A stretch of 64,000 nt of DNA from Rhizobium leguminosarum (GCF_001652265.1 NZ_LWBS01000176.1:1-64000); one strand, 5' to 3'; positions 25,190-34,344 are shown, counted from the stretch's first letter. Notes: generated from the sequence alone by a model not told the origin. A program made the numbers and translations.

Positions 25190-27202
25190 CTACTCCGGCA
25201 GTCCCGCCATCCTGAGAGCCTCGACATATCGATGACGATCGTCCGGTCGCCGGAACGGTGGCAGCACGTCGGCGAGATTGGAAAGCCGGAGGGTTGGGTC
25301 CATCAGGCACAGGCGGGCGATCGTTTCCCGGGCTTGCGCAAGCCTCCCGGCCATGGCCAGGCTCGCTGCCATCACGCGCATGGCGCTCGGGTAGTTCGGC
25401 TGGTGCCGTAGCGATTTTCCTGCCCAAGCGGCAGCATCTTCATAGTGACTGGCGCAAAAATGCGCGAGCCCGGTGTTGAACTGCCAGGCAAACAAGCGCG
25501 GATCCAAAGGGCTGAGGCGCATGGCAAGGGCTGCGTGTTCGACGGCCTTATCGGGCTCGCCGAGGCAAGCCTTCACCCAGCTGCTGACGCCGAGTGCAGC
25601 CGCCAGGTTAGGGTTGAGGAAGAGGGCGCGATCGATGCAGGCCGCGCTGTTGTCGAGGTCACCGCCGACATAACCGATGACATATCCGCCGTAGGTGAGC
25701 GCAACCGCATCGTCCCAGCCGAGTTCGACGGCTCTCCTCGCCAGCCGGGTCGCTTCGGCCGTCTCGTCTGCGGGATTGAGCATCCAGCCGTTGCTCTTTC
25801 GGGTGGCGTAGCAGCGTGCGGCCCGCGCATGGGCTATGGCAAACTCCGGGTCACGCTCGATCGCCTTCATGAACAGCCGCAGGGCCTCGTCGATGACCGA
25901 TCTGTTGGTGACCGTCCGGTCGAAGGCGGCGAGGCCGCGGAGATAGTAGTCGTAAGCGTCGAGGCTCTCGGTCGGCTTGCGTTTGGCACGCTCGATCTCA
26001 GCCTCCTCCACTTTCGGCGTTATGGCGCCGACGATGCTCGAGGCGACCTGATCCTGAAGGTCGAAAACATTCGCCAGCGTTCCGTCAAAACGATCGGCCC
26101 AGAGGTGTGCACCCGTCGACGCGTCGATGAGCTGGCCGGCAATGCGCAGGCGGTCACCCGTGCGACGCACGCTTCCTTCGACCACATAGCGGACGTCCAG
26201 CTCGCGCCCGACCTGCTTCATGTCGACCGCCTGACCTTTGTAGGTGAAGCTCGAATTCCGTGCGATGACATAGAGGTGGCGGAATTGAGCAAGCGCGATG
26301 GTGATGTCCTCGACGATGCCATCGGCAAAATATTCTTGCTCCACGTCGCCGCTCAAATTCTGGAACGGCAACACCGCAACCGATGGCCGATCGTGATGCT
26401 TCGTCGGGGCCGGGAAGACCTGCAGCTGCGAGGCGACGTCGAGGCCGGGCGCCGTCCGCCGATGTTCCGATCCCTGCCGCGATTGCAGCGAAGCGGCCAG
26501 GGAGGAGGTCTCTGCCTCTGGTTCTGCCTGAAGATGCTTCCTCAAGAGTGCCCGGCAGGCTTCGTACTGACGCAGGGCCGCGTTCTCGTGACCCCTGAGA
26601 GCGTGGATCCGCATCAGCGCCCGATGGGCGGCCTCCATGGTCGGGTCCATCGCGAGCAGCCGTTCAGCCAACCCTTCGCAGCGCGATTCTTCCATGGAGC
26701 CCGGCTCGGAAAGCGCCTGGCTCAGCCGCTCCACCAGTTGCAGCGCCTTGCGTTGATATGTGCTCCGATAGGGGCTGAACCACTCGTCCAATTCGTCCGG
26801 AATGGCCTCGCCTGCCAGGACCTCGCCGCGGTAGAGATCGGCGGCAACCGCGAGATCGGCCGTCCGGCCCGCCTCCAGTTTACGGTCGAAGATCGAAATG
26901 TCGGTTTCTTCAGGACCTGCTATCAGCGCGACGGTCTCCTGATCCCCGTCGATGTAGACGGTGGCATCGCCGCCGGCCGGAAACGATCGCCGGATATCGA
27001 CCAGTGCCTGGCGTAGACTATTGCGGGCCTGCTCATTGCTTCGTCCCGGCCAAAAGGCTTCGGAAAGCAGTTCCCTGCGATGGCCGCGGCGGCCTCCAAG
27101 CACGAGAGCAGCAAAGAGCAGCGATGTCTTGCGCGTGGTGAAGCGAACCTGCCGGTGCTCCGGTGAAGTCACTTCGAGGCCACCCAGCAACCTGATGCGC
27201 AC
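25190..27202 (-). CDS. SARP/BTAD regulator with TolB-like and TPR parts
   Basis: The 670-residue protein combines a winged-helix OmpR/PhoB-type domain (MRIRLLGGLEVTSPEHRQVR, FTTRKTSLLFAALVL, about 1-95), a BTAD helical domain (about 100-240, PTMEAAHRALMRIHALRGHE), a TolB N-terminal-like domain (about 265-385, SVAVLPFQNLSGDVEQEYFA, then GIVEDITIALAQF) and C-terminal TPR-like repeats (400-670). The TolB-like plus TPR half is the one usually linked to class III adenylate cyclases in rhizobia; here it is joined to a SARP-type DNA-binding half instead. It is cytoplasmic and a likely activator with a protein-protein sensory module. Target genes are unknown. Confidence 0.87.
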   Translation of the reverse strand: MRIRLLGGLEVTSPEHRQVRFTTRKTSLLFAALVLGGRRGHRRELLSEAFWPGRSNEQARNSLRQALVDIRRSFPAGGDATVYIDGDQETVALIAGPEETDISIFDRKLEAGRTADLAVAADLYRGEVLAGEAIPDELDEWFSPYRSTYQRKALQLVERLSQALSEPGSMEESRCEGLAERLLAMDPTMEAAHRALMRIHALRGHENAALRQYEACRALLRKHLQAEPEAETSSLAASLQSRQGSEHRRTAPGLDVASQLQVFPAPTKHHDRPSVAVLPFQNLSGDVEQEYFADGIVEDITIALAQFRHLYVIARNSSFTYKGQAVDMKQVGRELDVRYVVEGSVRRTGDRLRIAGQLIDASTGAHLWADRFDGTLANVFDLQDQVASSIVGAITPKVEEAEIERAKRKPTESLDAYDYYLRGLAAFDRTVTNRSVIDEALRLFMKAIERDPEFAIAHARAARCYATRKSNGWMLNPADETAEATRLARRAVELGWDDAVALTYGGYVIGYVGGDLDNSAACIDRALFLNPNLAAALGVSSWVKACLGEPDKAVEHAALAMRLSPLDPRLFAWQFNTGLAHFCASHYEDAAAWAGKSLRHQPNYPSAMRVMAASLAMAGRLAQARETIARLCLMDPTLRLSNLADVLPPFRRPDDRHRYVEALRMAGLPE

Positions 27203-27378
27203 AGATCATCTCCCAGATTTCGACTGCCGCCGCAGAATAGCATTTCGGCAAAGAGTTTTAACATCGATTTAGCGGCGGCTTGTCGACGTTTTCCCGGCCG
27301 TTCACGCTCAGCCGAACAGCGCGAAAACGCCCGCGTGGCAGGCTCCCACTTGCAAATCTCACAGATGGGAGACTGAAA

Positions 27379-27642
27379 ATGGCTCACACGGAAACTCATC
27401 CCGGCATCAGCCCGCCGGAAAGACAGGTGTTCGGGTTCAGGCCGAACAGTTTGGCAACCATCGTCACCGCCCTGCGGGCGTGGCGGCGGGCCGTCGTTAG
27501 ACGGAAGGCACTGGCAGAGTTGACGCTCGATCAGTTGAGGGACATCGGTTATCCCCGGGATGACATCGGTCATTCCCAGGACAATCGACCCGTGCTCGAA
27601 ATCAAAGCAGGTCTGATGACGGAGTTGATGTCGATGCGGTGA
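27379..27642 (+). CDS. DUF1127 small protein
   Basis: The 87-residue protein has a C-terminal DUF1127 helix pair (LRAWRRAVVRRKALAELTLD, then QLRDIGYPRDDI). The Arg-rich helix in DUF1127 proteins has been linked to RNA binding and phosphate or stress regulation in related alphaproteobacteria. ATG 27379 has a purine-rich site just upstream. It diverges from the SARP regulator. Confidence 0.8.
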   Translation: MAHTETHPGISPPERQVFGFRPNSLATIVTALRAWRRAVVRRKALAELTLDQLRDIGYPRDDIGHSQDNRPVLEIKAGLMTELMSMR

Positions 27643-27907
27643 TCAAAAAAGTGGCGGTGCGGACGTGGCGCTGCTGGTCGACAAGGCGAGGATCCAAGGC
27701 GCAAGGTTCCAGCCAGATTCGATTGGCAGAAGGCAAGCATTGATTCCTCCCAGGACGTATTGCCGACCGATTTTCAGCAAGCACAGCCCCGTCAATCATT
27801 GGCGGTGCTTTATTGCTGTCCGGCGGCGCCGATCGGTCTGGCCGCTGGAAAAATACGGAAGGAACATCAATTATGACCGGACGCTGGAACGATAAGGACG
27901 GCACGGC

Positions 27908-28288
27908 ATGATCGATCATATCACCATTGCAGCGAGTGACCTTGAGAAGAGCAAATTGTTCTACGAACGCGCTTTCGAACCTCTGGGCTATCGCCTCTCT
28001 TTCGGGAAGGAGAATGTGTTCTGGGCCTTCGATGTTGGCGGCAGCCTGTTCGAGATCCAGCACACCGACGACAGGCCGCCTCTGACGCGTGTGCACGTGG
28101 CCTTCCGGGTCCAAAGCAGAGCGGAGGTCGAGGCATTTTATCGCGCCGCGCTCGAGGCCGGCGCCGGAGATAACGGCGCGCCCGGCCCGCGGCCAGAATA
28201 TGAAGAGAACTATTATGCCTGCTTTGTTCTCGATCCCGACGGATACAATATCGAAGCGATGCTCAATGAGCCGGCGCCGCAGGGGTGA
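27908..28288 (+). CDS. VOC-family (glyoxalase fold) protein
   Basis: The 126-residue protein is one vicinal-oxygen-chelate module pair: MIDHITIAASDLEKSKLFYE at the N-terminus, VHVAFRVQSRAEVEAFYRAA, and FVLDPDGYNIEAMLNEP at the end. Metal ligands probably include His4 and the C-terminal Glu. The substrate is unknown. A cupin gene follows after about 40 bases, suggesting co-transcription. Confidence 0.87.
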   Translation: MIDHITIAASDLEKSKLFYERAFEPLGYRLSFGKENVFWAFDVGGSLFEIQHTDDRPPLTRVHVAFRVQSRAEVEAFYRAALEAGAGDNGAPGPRPEYEENYYACFVLDPDGYNIEAMLNEPAPQG

Positions 28289-28330
28289 GGCGCAGGCTCC
28301 GCCCAATATCGCAATCCAGGGGAGGTGGAT

Positions 28331-28813
28331 ATGTCGAGTTTCAGGAACGCCGTTGTCTCTTTCCCTGGCCAGGAGCGCGTGGCGAGGACGCCCTTTGGCG
28401 CGATGATCGTCATCCATGCCACGGCCGCCGAGACCGGCGGCGCGTTCGGGATGTGGGAAACCTTCACGCCGCCGGGTCATGGTCCGGCCCCGCACACGCA
28501 TACGCGGGAGACGGAAGTCTTTAGGGTCATCCGAGGGCTCTACCGATTCCATTGCGGCGACGAGGAATTCGACGCGCCTACTGGAACCGTCGTCGTTCTC
28601 CCGCCGCATGTACAACACAGCTGGCGAAACATAGGCGACGAACCCGGCCAGATGTTCGGCACGGTCACGCCAGGCGGCTGCGAGCAATTGTTCATCGATA
28701 TCGAGGCTTTTGGTGCCGATACGCCCGAGAAAATCGCGATGATCGAAGCGCGACTGGGGATCATCAACGACATCACGCTGGCCCTCGGATTGACAGGAGC
28801 GGCCAGCGCATGA
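28331..28813 (+). CDS. Cupin-domain protein
   Basis: The 160-residue protein has a cupin barrel: ETFTPPGHGPAPHTHTRETE carries the first motif (HTH...E) and VVVLPPHVQHSWRNIGDEPG the second. ATG 28331 is chosen, directly after GGGGAGGT; a GTG two codons upstream overlaps that site. The stop overlaps the start of the DsrE-like gene (ATGA), so the two are one unit. Function unknown; quercetinase-like or sensor cupins are similar. Confidence 0.85.
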   Translation: MSSFRNAVVSFPGQERVARTPFGAMIVIHATAAETGGAFGMWETFTPPGHGPAPHTHTRETEVFRVIRGLYRFHCGDEEFDAPTGTVVVLPPHVQHSWRNIGDEPGQMFGTVTPGGCEQLFIDIEAFGADTPEKIAMIEARLGIINDITLALGLTGAASA

Positions 28814-29009
28814 CGCATGTGCCGCCGCTCGATCCGCTGTCGAGCCTGATCGAGAATTTTCAGCAGCGCGGTGGCACGATCTGGGCCTTCCCGCCCTGCG
28901 TGACCTCCCGCGGTTACAAGAAGGAAGACTTGCTCGACGGCGTCGCATCGTCGGTGCCAGCGCCATGCATGCCGAGACCAAGGAAGGTGCTGCGACGCTG
29001 TGGTTTTGA
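28810..29009 (+). pseudogene. DsrE-family protein gene with a frameshift
   Basis: From ATG 28810 (overlapping the cupin stop) the frame reads LIENFQQRGGTIWAFPPCVT, then SRGYKKEDLLDGV, which matches DsrE-family sulfur-relay proteins. Near 28941-28946 the frame is lost; one base later the C-terminus continues in another frame as VGASAMHAETKEGAATLWF, with stop at 29007-29009. One missing base explains this: 200 bases instead of 201. The conserved Cys (PPC) is present. DsrE proteins carry persulfide sulfur, and the next gene is a persulfide dioxygenase fusion. Confidence 0.65.
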
Positions 29010-29142
29010 CGATACACGGCTGAGCCGAGTGGGAGTTTGGGCGGCGTCTCCGGCCGGCGTCGTCAGGCTTTTCAGGCCGGCGACAGGCACGGAGAAATAC
29101 CAAGCGCCTATTCTTGCGTTCGGCAATATACTTGTGAGATTG

Positions 29143-29150
29143 TATCGATA
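29143..29150. promoter_or_regulatory. Palindrome upstream of blh
   Basis: TATCGATA (29143-29150) is a perfect 8-base palindrome in an AT-rich stretch beginning AATATACTTGTGAGATTG, about 40 bases before the blh start. Blh genes in other rhizobia and Xylella are controlled by the ArsR-family repressor BigR at AT-rich palindromes just upstream. No bigR gene is in the window, so this is only a candidate site. Confidence 0.3.
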
Positions 29151-29191
29151 TACGTGCGATAATGCCTGGTGCGGGCAGCGCGGGGGCTTCG

Positions 29192-30472
29192 ATGACATCC
29201 GTGAGGGTCAATGAGCTGATATCGGTGGCGGGGCAGCCCGACGCCGCAGGTTTTGCCGCCTTCGCGGCTGATGGCTTTGCCGCCGTCATCAATGCCCGGC
29301 CGGATGGCGAGGAGCCGGGGCAGCCGGGCAATACGGCGGAAAAAGCTTCCGCCGCTGCCGCTGGGCTCGCCTACAGCTTCGTGCCGGTGAAGGGGACCGA
29401 GATCACCGAGGCCGATATCCGGGCCTTCCAGGCGGCCGTGACGCAGGCGAAGGGACCGGTCGTCGCCCATTGCAAGAGCGGTACGCGGGCGCTGACGCTC
29501 TATGCGCTGGGCGAGGTGCTCGACGGGCGGATGAAGCGCGAGGATATCGAGGCCTTCGGTCAAAACCTCGGCTTCGATCTTGCCGGCGCGCGCCGCTGGC
29601 TGGAAAAGCGGTCAGGGCAGGCGCCTCATGTGACGGCCTTCTTCGAGCCCCGTACCTACAGTGTGCAATATGTCGTTTCCGACCCGGCGACGAAACGCTG
29701 TGCCATCATCGACCCAGTGCTCGATTTCGACGAGATGTCGGGGGCGACGGGGACGGTGAATGCCGACGCCATCCTTGCTTATATCGAAAGTGAAGGGCTG
29801 ACGGTCGAGTGGATCCTCGACACGCATCCGCATGCCGATCATTTCTCCGCCGCGCATTATCTGCATGAGAAGACCGGCGCGCCGACGGCGATCGGCGCGC
29901 ATGTCACCGACGTCCAGACGCTCTGGAAGGAGATCTACAACTGGCCGGCGCTTGAAACCGACGGCTCGCAATGGGACCGGCTGTTTGCCGACGGCGACAC
30001 GTTCGAGATCGGTGCGCTTAAAGCCCGCGTGATGTTTTCACCCGGGCACACACTCGCCTCGATCACTTATCTGATCGGTGACGCCGCCTTCGTGCACGAC
30101 ACGGTGTTCACGCCGGATTCCGGCACGGCGCGCACGGATTTTCCGGGCGGCAGTGCTAGCTCCCTCTGGCACTCGATCCAGGCGATCCTGTCGCTGCCCG
30201 AGGAGACCCGCCTCTTTTCCGGCCACGACTATCAGCCCGGCGGCCGGCACCCGCGCTGGGAAAGCACGGTGGCGGCGCAGAAGCGCGCCAATCTTCATAT
30301 TGCGGGTGTTGACGAGCCCGGCTTCGTGGCGCTGCGCCAGGCGCGCGACCGAACGCTGCCGAAGCCGAAGCTGATGCTGCACGCGCTGCAGGTGAATATC
30401 CAAGGCGGGAGATTGCCGGAGCCGGAGAAGAATGGCAGGCGGTATCTGAAGATACCGCTGGATGCGTTGTGA
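29192..30472 (+). CDS. blh: Blh: sulfurtransferase/persulfide dioxygenase fusion
   Basis: The 426-residue protein has an N-terminal DUF442 phosphatase-like domain (about 1-130; catalytic loop VAHCKSGTRALTLY with the active Cys) and a C-terminal metallo-beta-lactamase fold of the ETHE1 persulfide dioxygenase type: DTHPHADHFSAAHYL, FSPGHTLASITYLI and FSGHDYQPGGRHP carry the metal ligands. In related bacteria Blh oxidises persulfides from hydrogen sulfide. ATG 29192 gives the usual N-terminus (MTSVRVNELISVAGQPDAA); an upstream ATG at 29162 has no ribosome-binding site. The neighbouring DsrE-like gene supports a sulfide-detoxifying role. Confidence 0.9.
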   Translation: MTSVRVNELISVAGQPDAAGFAAFAADGFAAVINARPDGEEPGQPGNTAEKASAAAAGLAYSFVPVKGTEITEADIRAFQAAVTQAKGPVVAHCKSGTRALTLYALGEVLDGRMKREDIEAFGQNLGFDLAGARRWLEKRSGQAPHVTAFFEPRTYSVQYVVSDPATKRCAIIDPVLDFDEMSGATGTVNADAILAYIESEGLTVEWILDTHPHADHFSAAHYLHEKTGAPTAIGAHVTDVQTLWKEIYNWPALETDGSQWDRLFADGDTFEIGALKARVMFSPGHTLASITYLIGDAAFVHDTVFTPDSGTARTDFPGGSASSLWHSIQAILSLPEETRLFSGHDYQPGGRHPRWESTVAAQKRANLHIAGVDEPGFVALRQARDRTLPKPKLMLHALQVNIQGGRLPEPEKNGRRYLKIPLDAL

Positions 30473-30568
30473 GGGGCGTGGCGGCGAGGAAATGGCCGCC
30501 GTCATGACCCTCGCTAGCCTTTTTCCCCGACCGGCGTATTATTTTCTGCGGTCGAATGGAGTTCCAAG

Positions 30569-31132
30569 ATGCTCGAACGAAATCAGCTTCCCCTGCGCCC
30601 TGTCGCACCCGGCTTCGGCGTCGCCTGGGTCGTCGTCATTTCAGGTGCGAGCGTCGCTCTGAGCCTGTTTTTTGCCTGCATTGCGCCCTTCGTGGCCTTG
30701 GCGGCGGTATCGGCTGTCATTCTTCCCCGGCGGATGGCGGTGACAGCGGTTCTGCTGGCCTGGCTCGCCAACCAGGTGGTCGGATATCTCGTGCTCGGTT
30801 ATCCCCAGACCTGGGACAGCTATGCCTGGGGTCTGGCAATCGGTGTCGCGGCATTTGCATGCCTGGCCGCAGCGCTCCTAGTACTTCGTCTCTCGGCCGA
30901 TCTTACCGTCACGATGGCCGGCGCCTTCATGGCCGGGTTCGTTGCTTATGAAGGCGTGCTGTTTGCCGCAACGGCGGTGCTTCCGTCAGGTGAGGGCGCG
31001 TTTTCGGCAGCGGTCGTGGCTGATGTTCTGTTGATCAATTCTCTCGCGGCGATTGGGCTCATCTGCCTGCATGCCGGCGCGGCAGCCGGCCGTGCGCTCG
31101 TCGCAAGACAGCCGGGACCGGTGTTGTCTTAG
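30569..31132 (+). CDS. Integral membrane protein, hypothetical
   Basis: The 187-residue protein has about six hydrophobic segments (for example VAWVVVISGASVALSLFF, VTMAGAFMAGFVAYEGVLF) and short loops, with GGAG upstream of the ATG. The total pattern is that of a small polytopic inner-membrane protein. No family motif is recognised. Its stop overlaps the stop of the HIT gene on the other strand. Confidence 0.65.
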   Translation: MLERNQLPLRPVAPGFGVAWVVVISGASVALSLFFACIAPFVALAAVSAVILPRRMAVTAVLLAWLANQVVGYLVLGYPQTWDSYAWGLAIGVAAFACLAAALLVLRLSADLTVTMAGAFMAGFVAYEGVLFAATAVLPSGEGAFSAAVVADVLLINSLAAIGLICLHAGAAAGRALVARQPGPVLS

Positions 31133-31626
31133 GCTTGAGGCGCCGGAAACCGCATTGTCTCCCGCAGCAACTTAATAGCCTCTGAGATCGATGGTCCTCT
31201 GACTGGTGGCGGCTCTGCGCGTTCACAGAACTCCCGCCAGACAAACAGCGTCAGTTCTGCGCCATCCGTTGCGGTTTCCCCCGATCCCTCTGCGAAATTC
31301 TCGAGCAGACGATATCGAGCGTCCTTCCAGAACAATTCCTCCACCCAATCATATATCGGGATCACATGGAAATGGATCGGATAATCGGGCGCATGTCCAT
31401 ACCGGCCGATATATACGCGCTGCGCATTCAATTGCCGTTTCAGCGTACTCTGAGCCCTTGCGAGCAACGGACCGAATTCGGCCAACGCATCTTCGGACAA
31501 ATCCGACAGATCGTTGGTGTCGGTCTTGGAGCTGATCATGAGGTAACCGGGAAGGGCGGAGCTCATGCGGTGGTTCACAAGCCATCCTGCCGTCTCGACA
31601 AAGTGAAAGTGCTGAGGGATTTCCAC
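31129..31626 (-). CDS. HIT-family protein, divergent
   Basis: The 165-residue protein has the HIT fold: LPGYLMISSKTDTNDLSDLS near the N-terminus and YPIHFHVIPIYDW as the histidine triad. Only the second and third histidines are kept; Pro stands where the first normally is. As the middle His is the nucleophile, nucleotide hydrolase or transferase activity may remain. Substrate unknown. Confidence 0.78.
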   Translation of the reverse strand: MEIPQHFHFVETAGWLVNHRMSSALPGYLMISSKTDTNDLSDLSEDALAEFGPLLARAQSTLKRQLNAQRVYIGRYGHAPDYPIHFHVIPIYDWVEELFWKDARYRLLENFAEGSGETATDGAELTLFVWREFCERAEPPPVRGPSISEAIKLLRETMRFPAPQA

Positions 31627-31743
31627 GGACTGCCTCTTATCCTGAGCGCCCTTCAGGGGCTTCGATGAATTCAGCTAGAGACTGGTATTTTGGCGATGTG
31701 CGAAAGGACGCTGTAACACATTGGATTGGTGCATCATTTTATT

Positions 31744-31766
31744 CCTAAATCGACACCGATTTAAGG
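31744..31766. repeat. Palindrome CCTAAATCG-N4-CGATTTAAGG
   Basis: CCTAAATCG (31744-31752), loop ACAC, CGATTTAAGG (31757-31766) is the same kind of hairpin as at 20647 and 59055, with one base lost in the left arm. It lies between the HIT and MYG1 genes. Confidence 0.6.
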
Positions 31767-31851
31767 TATGGGTTGAGATGGCAGCCGGCAACGGTTATCT
31801 CAAGCCGACCTGCAAGCGGATCGTCCGCGAACGACAAGGCGCATAGCTTCC

Positions 31852-32775
31852 ATGATCCCCGATTTCCTCGTCACACATTCCGGTGGCTTTCATGCCGACG
31901 AATTGCTGTCGAGCGTCATCCTGACCCGGCTTTTCCCGCAGGCGCGTATAGTCCGCAGCCGGGCGCCGGAGTGGATCACGCCGGGCGAAGACCGTATCAT
32001 TTATGATGTCGGCGGAACCTATGATCCTGCTGCCGGGGTATTCGATCACCACCAGCGCGCCGCGCCGCTACGCGACGATGGCCAGCCCTACAGCTCGTTC
32101 GGCCTGATCTGGAAGCATTATGGCCGTGATTATCTGGCAGCCTCCAGCCTTCCCGAAGCACATGTGGAAGCGATGCATGGCTCTTTCGACGCCAGCTTCG
32201 TGCTGCCGATTGATCTGACCGACAACGGCGCGCTTAGCCCGTCGGGGCCGCTGGCCGGGCTGACACTGCCGGCGCTGCTGGAGACTTTGAAGCCGGTTTT
32301 CGACGAAGCGGACCCTGAGGCCGACGATCACGCCTTCCACGCTGCCCTTGCCATTGCCCGCAGTTTCGTCGAGGCCAGGATCGCCCAGAGTGCAGCAAAA
32401 TTGCGGGCCGAGGCGATCGTGCATCGGGCAATCGAGGCTGCGGGGCAGGGGCGTGTTCTGGAATTGCCGAGGGGGATGCCCTTCCGTCCCGCCATCGTCA
32501 AGGCGGGCGCCGATCACCTGCTGTTTGTCGTTCATCCGCGCGAAAAAGACTGGTGCGTGACCGGCATTCGCCGCGGCGACGAGGGCTTCGAACTCCGGGC
32601 CGACCTGCCGGCGACCTGGGCCGGGCTCACCAATGGCGCGCTGGAGGCGATTTGCGGCATAGAGGGCGCGAGCTTCTGCCACAACGGCCGCTTCATCGCC
32701 GCCGCCAGGACCCGCGGGGCGGCGCTTGCCATGGCCGAGCTGGCGGTAAAGGAGGCGCTTTCGATCGGGACGTAG
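31852..32775 (+). CDS. MYG1-family metal-dependent exonuclease-like protein
   Basis: The 307-residue protein has the MYG1 (UPF0160) signature: LVTHSGGFHADELLSSVILT with the metal-binding His and Asp, then IIYDVGGTYDPAAGVFDHHQ, with DHHQ as in DHH phosphoesterases. Further on are SSFGLIWKHYGRDYL and a substrate domain. Eukaryotic MYG1 is an exonuclease; bacterial members are less studied. It is a stand-alone gene. Confidence 0.87.
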   Translation: MIPDFLVTHSGGFHADELLSSVILTRLFPQARIVRSRAPEWITPGEDRIIYDVGGTYDPAAGVFDHHQRAAPLRDDGQPYSSFGLIWKHYGRDYLAASSLPEAHVEAMHGSFDASFVLPIDLTDNGALSPSGPLAGLTLPALLETLKPVFDEADPEADDHAFHAALAIARSFVEARIAQSAAKLRAEAIVHRAIEAAGQGRVLELPRGMPFRPAIVKAGADHLLFVVHPREKDWCVTGIRRGDEGFELRADLPATWAGLTNGALEAICGIEGASFCHNGRFIAAARTRGAALAMAELAVKEALSIGT

Positions 32776-32961
32776 TCGCGGCAGTTGAGGTGGCGCGGGG
32801 CCTGCATCATCGGCGCCGGATCCGCCGACATCAGATTACGCCCACGTGGCCCGCTGGAACGGATTGACTTGCACCCGCGAAGGACTAAGCTTTAAGGATA
32901 GAACCACTACCCGCACGCGAATGATTGTGAAGGGTGCGAGTGGCTGGCGACCTTTAGGAGG

Positions 32962-33363
32962 ATGAGGTTTGCCGTGGATTACCGTGTTGTTCTGCTGATC
33001 GCCGCATCCGTTATTACCCTTTTCCCTGGTAGCGCCGGGGCGCAGGAGGGCGACGTGACGGCGGGTGCTGCCGTTTTCAAGAAATGCGCGACCTGTCATA
33101 TCGCCGATTCCGATACGAACAAGGTTGGCCCGTCGCTGAACGGGCTGTTCGGCCGAAAGGCCGGAACGCACCCGAACTTCGCTTATTCGGCCGGAATGAA
33201 GGCGGCCGGAGACGGCGGTCTCGTCTGGGACGAGGCGACGCTACGCGACTATCTGCACAATCCTAAAGCGAAGGTGAAGGGCACCAAGATGGCCTTCGTC
33301 GGCCTGAAGGACGATCAGGAGATCACCGATCTCATTGCCTATCTGAAGCAATATTCAAAATGA
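32962..33363 (+). CDS. Exported class I cytochrome c
   Basis: The protein has an N-terminal signal peptide (VVLLIAASVITLFPGSAGA) and a mono-heme domain: KKCATCH binds heme (Cys42, Cys45, His46), and Met110 in KGTKMAFVG is the sixth ligand. GPSLNGLFGRKAGTHPNF matches cytochrome c2/c550. The start is uncertain: AGGAGG directly abuts ATG 32962, so GTG 32974 may be the real start; both give a signal peptide. It lies just before the coxMNOP-type genes and probably donates electrons to that oxidase. Confidence 0.87.
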   Translation: MRFAVDYRVVLLIAASVITLFPGSAGAQEGDVTAGAAVFKKCATCHIADSDTNKVGPSLNGLFGRKAGTHPNFAYSAGMKAAGDGGLVWDEATLRDYLHNPKAKVKGTKMAFVGLKDDQEITDLIAYLKQYSK

Positions 33364-33525
33364 TGGGCAATATTCCAACTGCGGGCATTACTCCAAATGA
33401 CGGGTCGCGGCCGGTGGCGAGTGCCTAAATTGCCGTAATTGCCGATATTTTCTATCTGTGCGATAATAAAGACGAACTTTTTACGGAATGCGGTTTCACG
33501 GGTCACTGCTCGAGGAGGAGCGGAC

Positions 33526-34344
33526 ATGGCTGTCGTGCTGATCCTCGTCCTGATTGTCGTCGGCTCCGTGCTCTTCCATGTGCTGAGCCCGTGGTGGTGG
33601 ACGCCGATCGCGTCCAACTGGACCTATATCGACAGCACCCTCGTCATCACCTTCTGGATCACCGGCATCGTCTTCGTGGCGGTGGTTTCGTTCATGGCCT
33701 ATTGCGTCTTCCGCTTCCGGCACAAGCCAGGCAACCGGGCGCATTACGAGCCCGAGAACCGCAGGCTGGAATTGCTGCTGGGAGGGGGAACGGCGGTCGG
33801 CGTTGCGGCGATGCTGGCGCCCGGCCTAATCGTATGGAACCAGTTCATCACGGTGCCTGCCGATGCCGCATCGGTCGAGGTCGTCAGCCAACAATGGCTG
33901 TGGAGCTTCCGGCTGCCCGGAGCCGACGGAAAGCTCGGCCGGGCCGAGACGCGCGACGTCACCCCCGAAAATCCGCTCGGTCTCGACAAGAATGATGCAA
34001 GCGGCCTTGACGACGTCATCATCGAGGGTGGCGAGCTGCATCTGCCGATCGGTAAGTCGGTGCACATCTTGCTGCGTTCGGTCGATGTGCTTCATGATTT
34101 CTACGTGCCGGAGTTCCGCGCCAAGATGGACATGATCCCCGGCATGATCACCTATTTCTGGTTCACGCCGACCCGGACAGGAACCTTCGAGATTCTCTGC
34201 GCCGAACTCTGCGGCGTCGGCCATCCGCAAATGCGCGGTACCGTCGTCGTCGACGAGGATGCGGACTACCAGACCTGGCTCGGGCAGCAGCAGACATTCA
34301 CCCAGTTGACGGCGTCATCGGGAGAGCCGCCGCCGGCAAACTGA
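33526..34344 (+). CDS. coxM: Cytochrome c oxidase subunit II (CoxM-type)
   Basis: The 272-residue protein has two N-terminal transmembrane helices and a periplasmic cupredoxin domain. All CuA ligands are present: His190 in VLHDFYVPEF, Cys225, Glu227, Cys229, His233 and Met236 in CAELCGVGHPQM. ATG 33526 is used because GAGGAG lies just upstream; an open frame before it is not coding. It is the first structural subunit of a five-gene oxidase operon. Order and types match the coxMNOP alternative oxidase of rhizobia. No extra heme c domain is fused. Confidence 0.92.
   Translation: MAVVLILVLIVVGSVLFHVLSPWWWTPIASNWTYIDSTLVITFWITGIVFVAVVSFMAYCVFRFRHKPGNRAHYEPENRRLELLLGGGTAVGVAAMLAPGLIVWNQFITVPADAASVEVVSQQWLWSFRLPGADGKLGRAETRDVTPENPLGLDKNDASGLDDVIIEGGELHLPIGKSVHILLRSVDVLHDFYVPEFRAKMDMIPGMITYFWFTPTRTGTFEILCAELCGVGHPQMRGTVVVDEDADYQTWLGQQQTFTQLTASSGEPPPAN

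Noticed and set aside
25445..27016. 523-codon plus-strand open frame
   Set aside because: Opposite the SARP/TolB/TPR protein; no family motif and no ribosome-binding site.
27602..29017. 471-codon minus-strand open frame
   Set aside because: Opposite the VOC, cupin and DsrE genes, which have clear motifs; composition is Arg-rich as in shadows.
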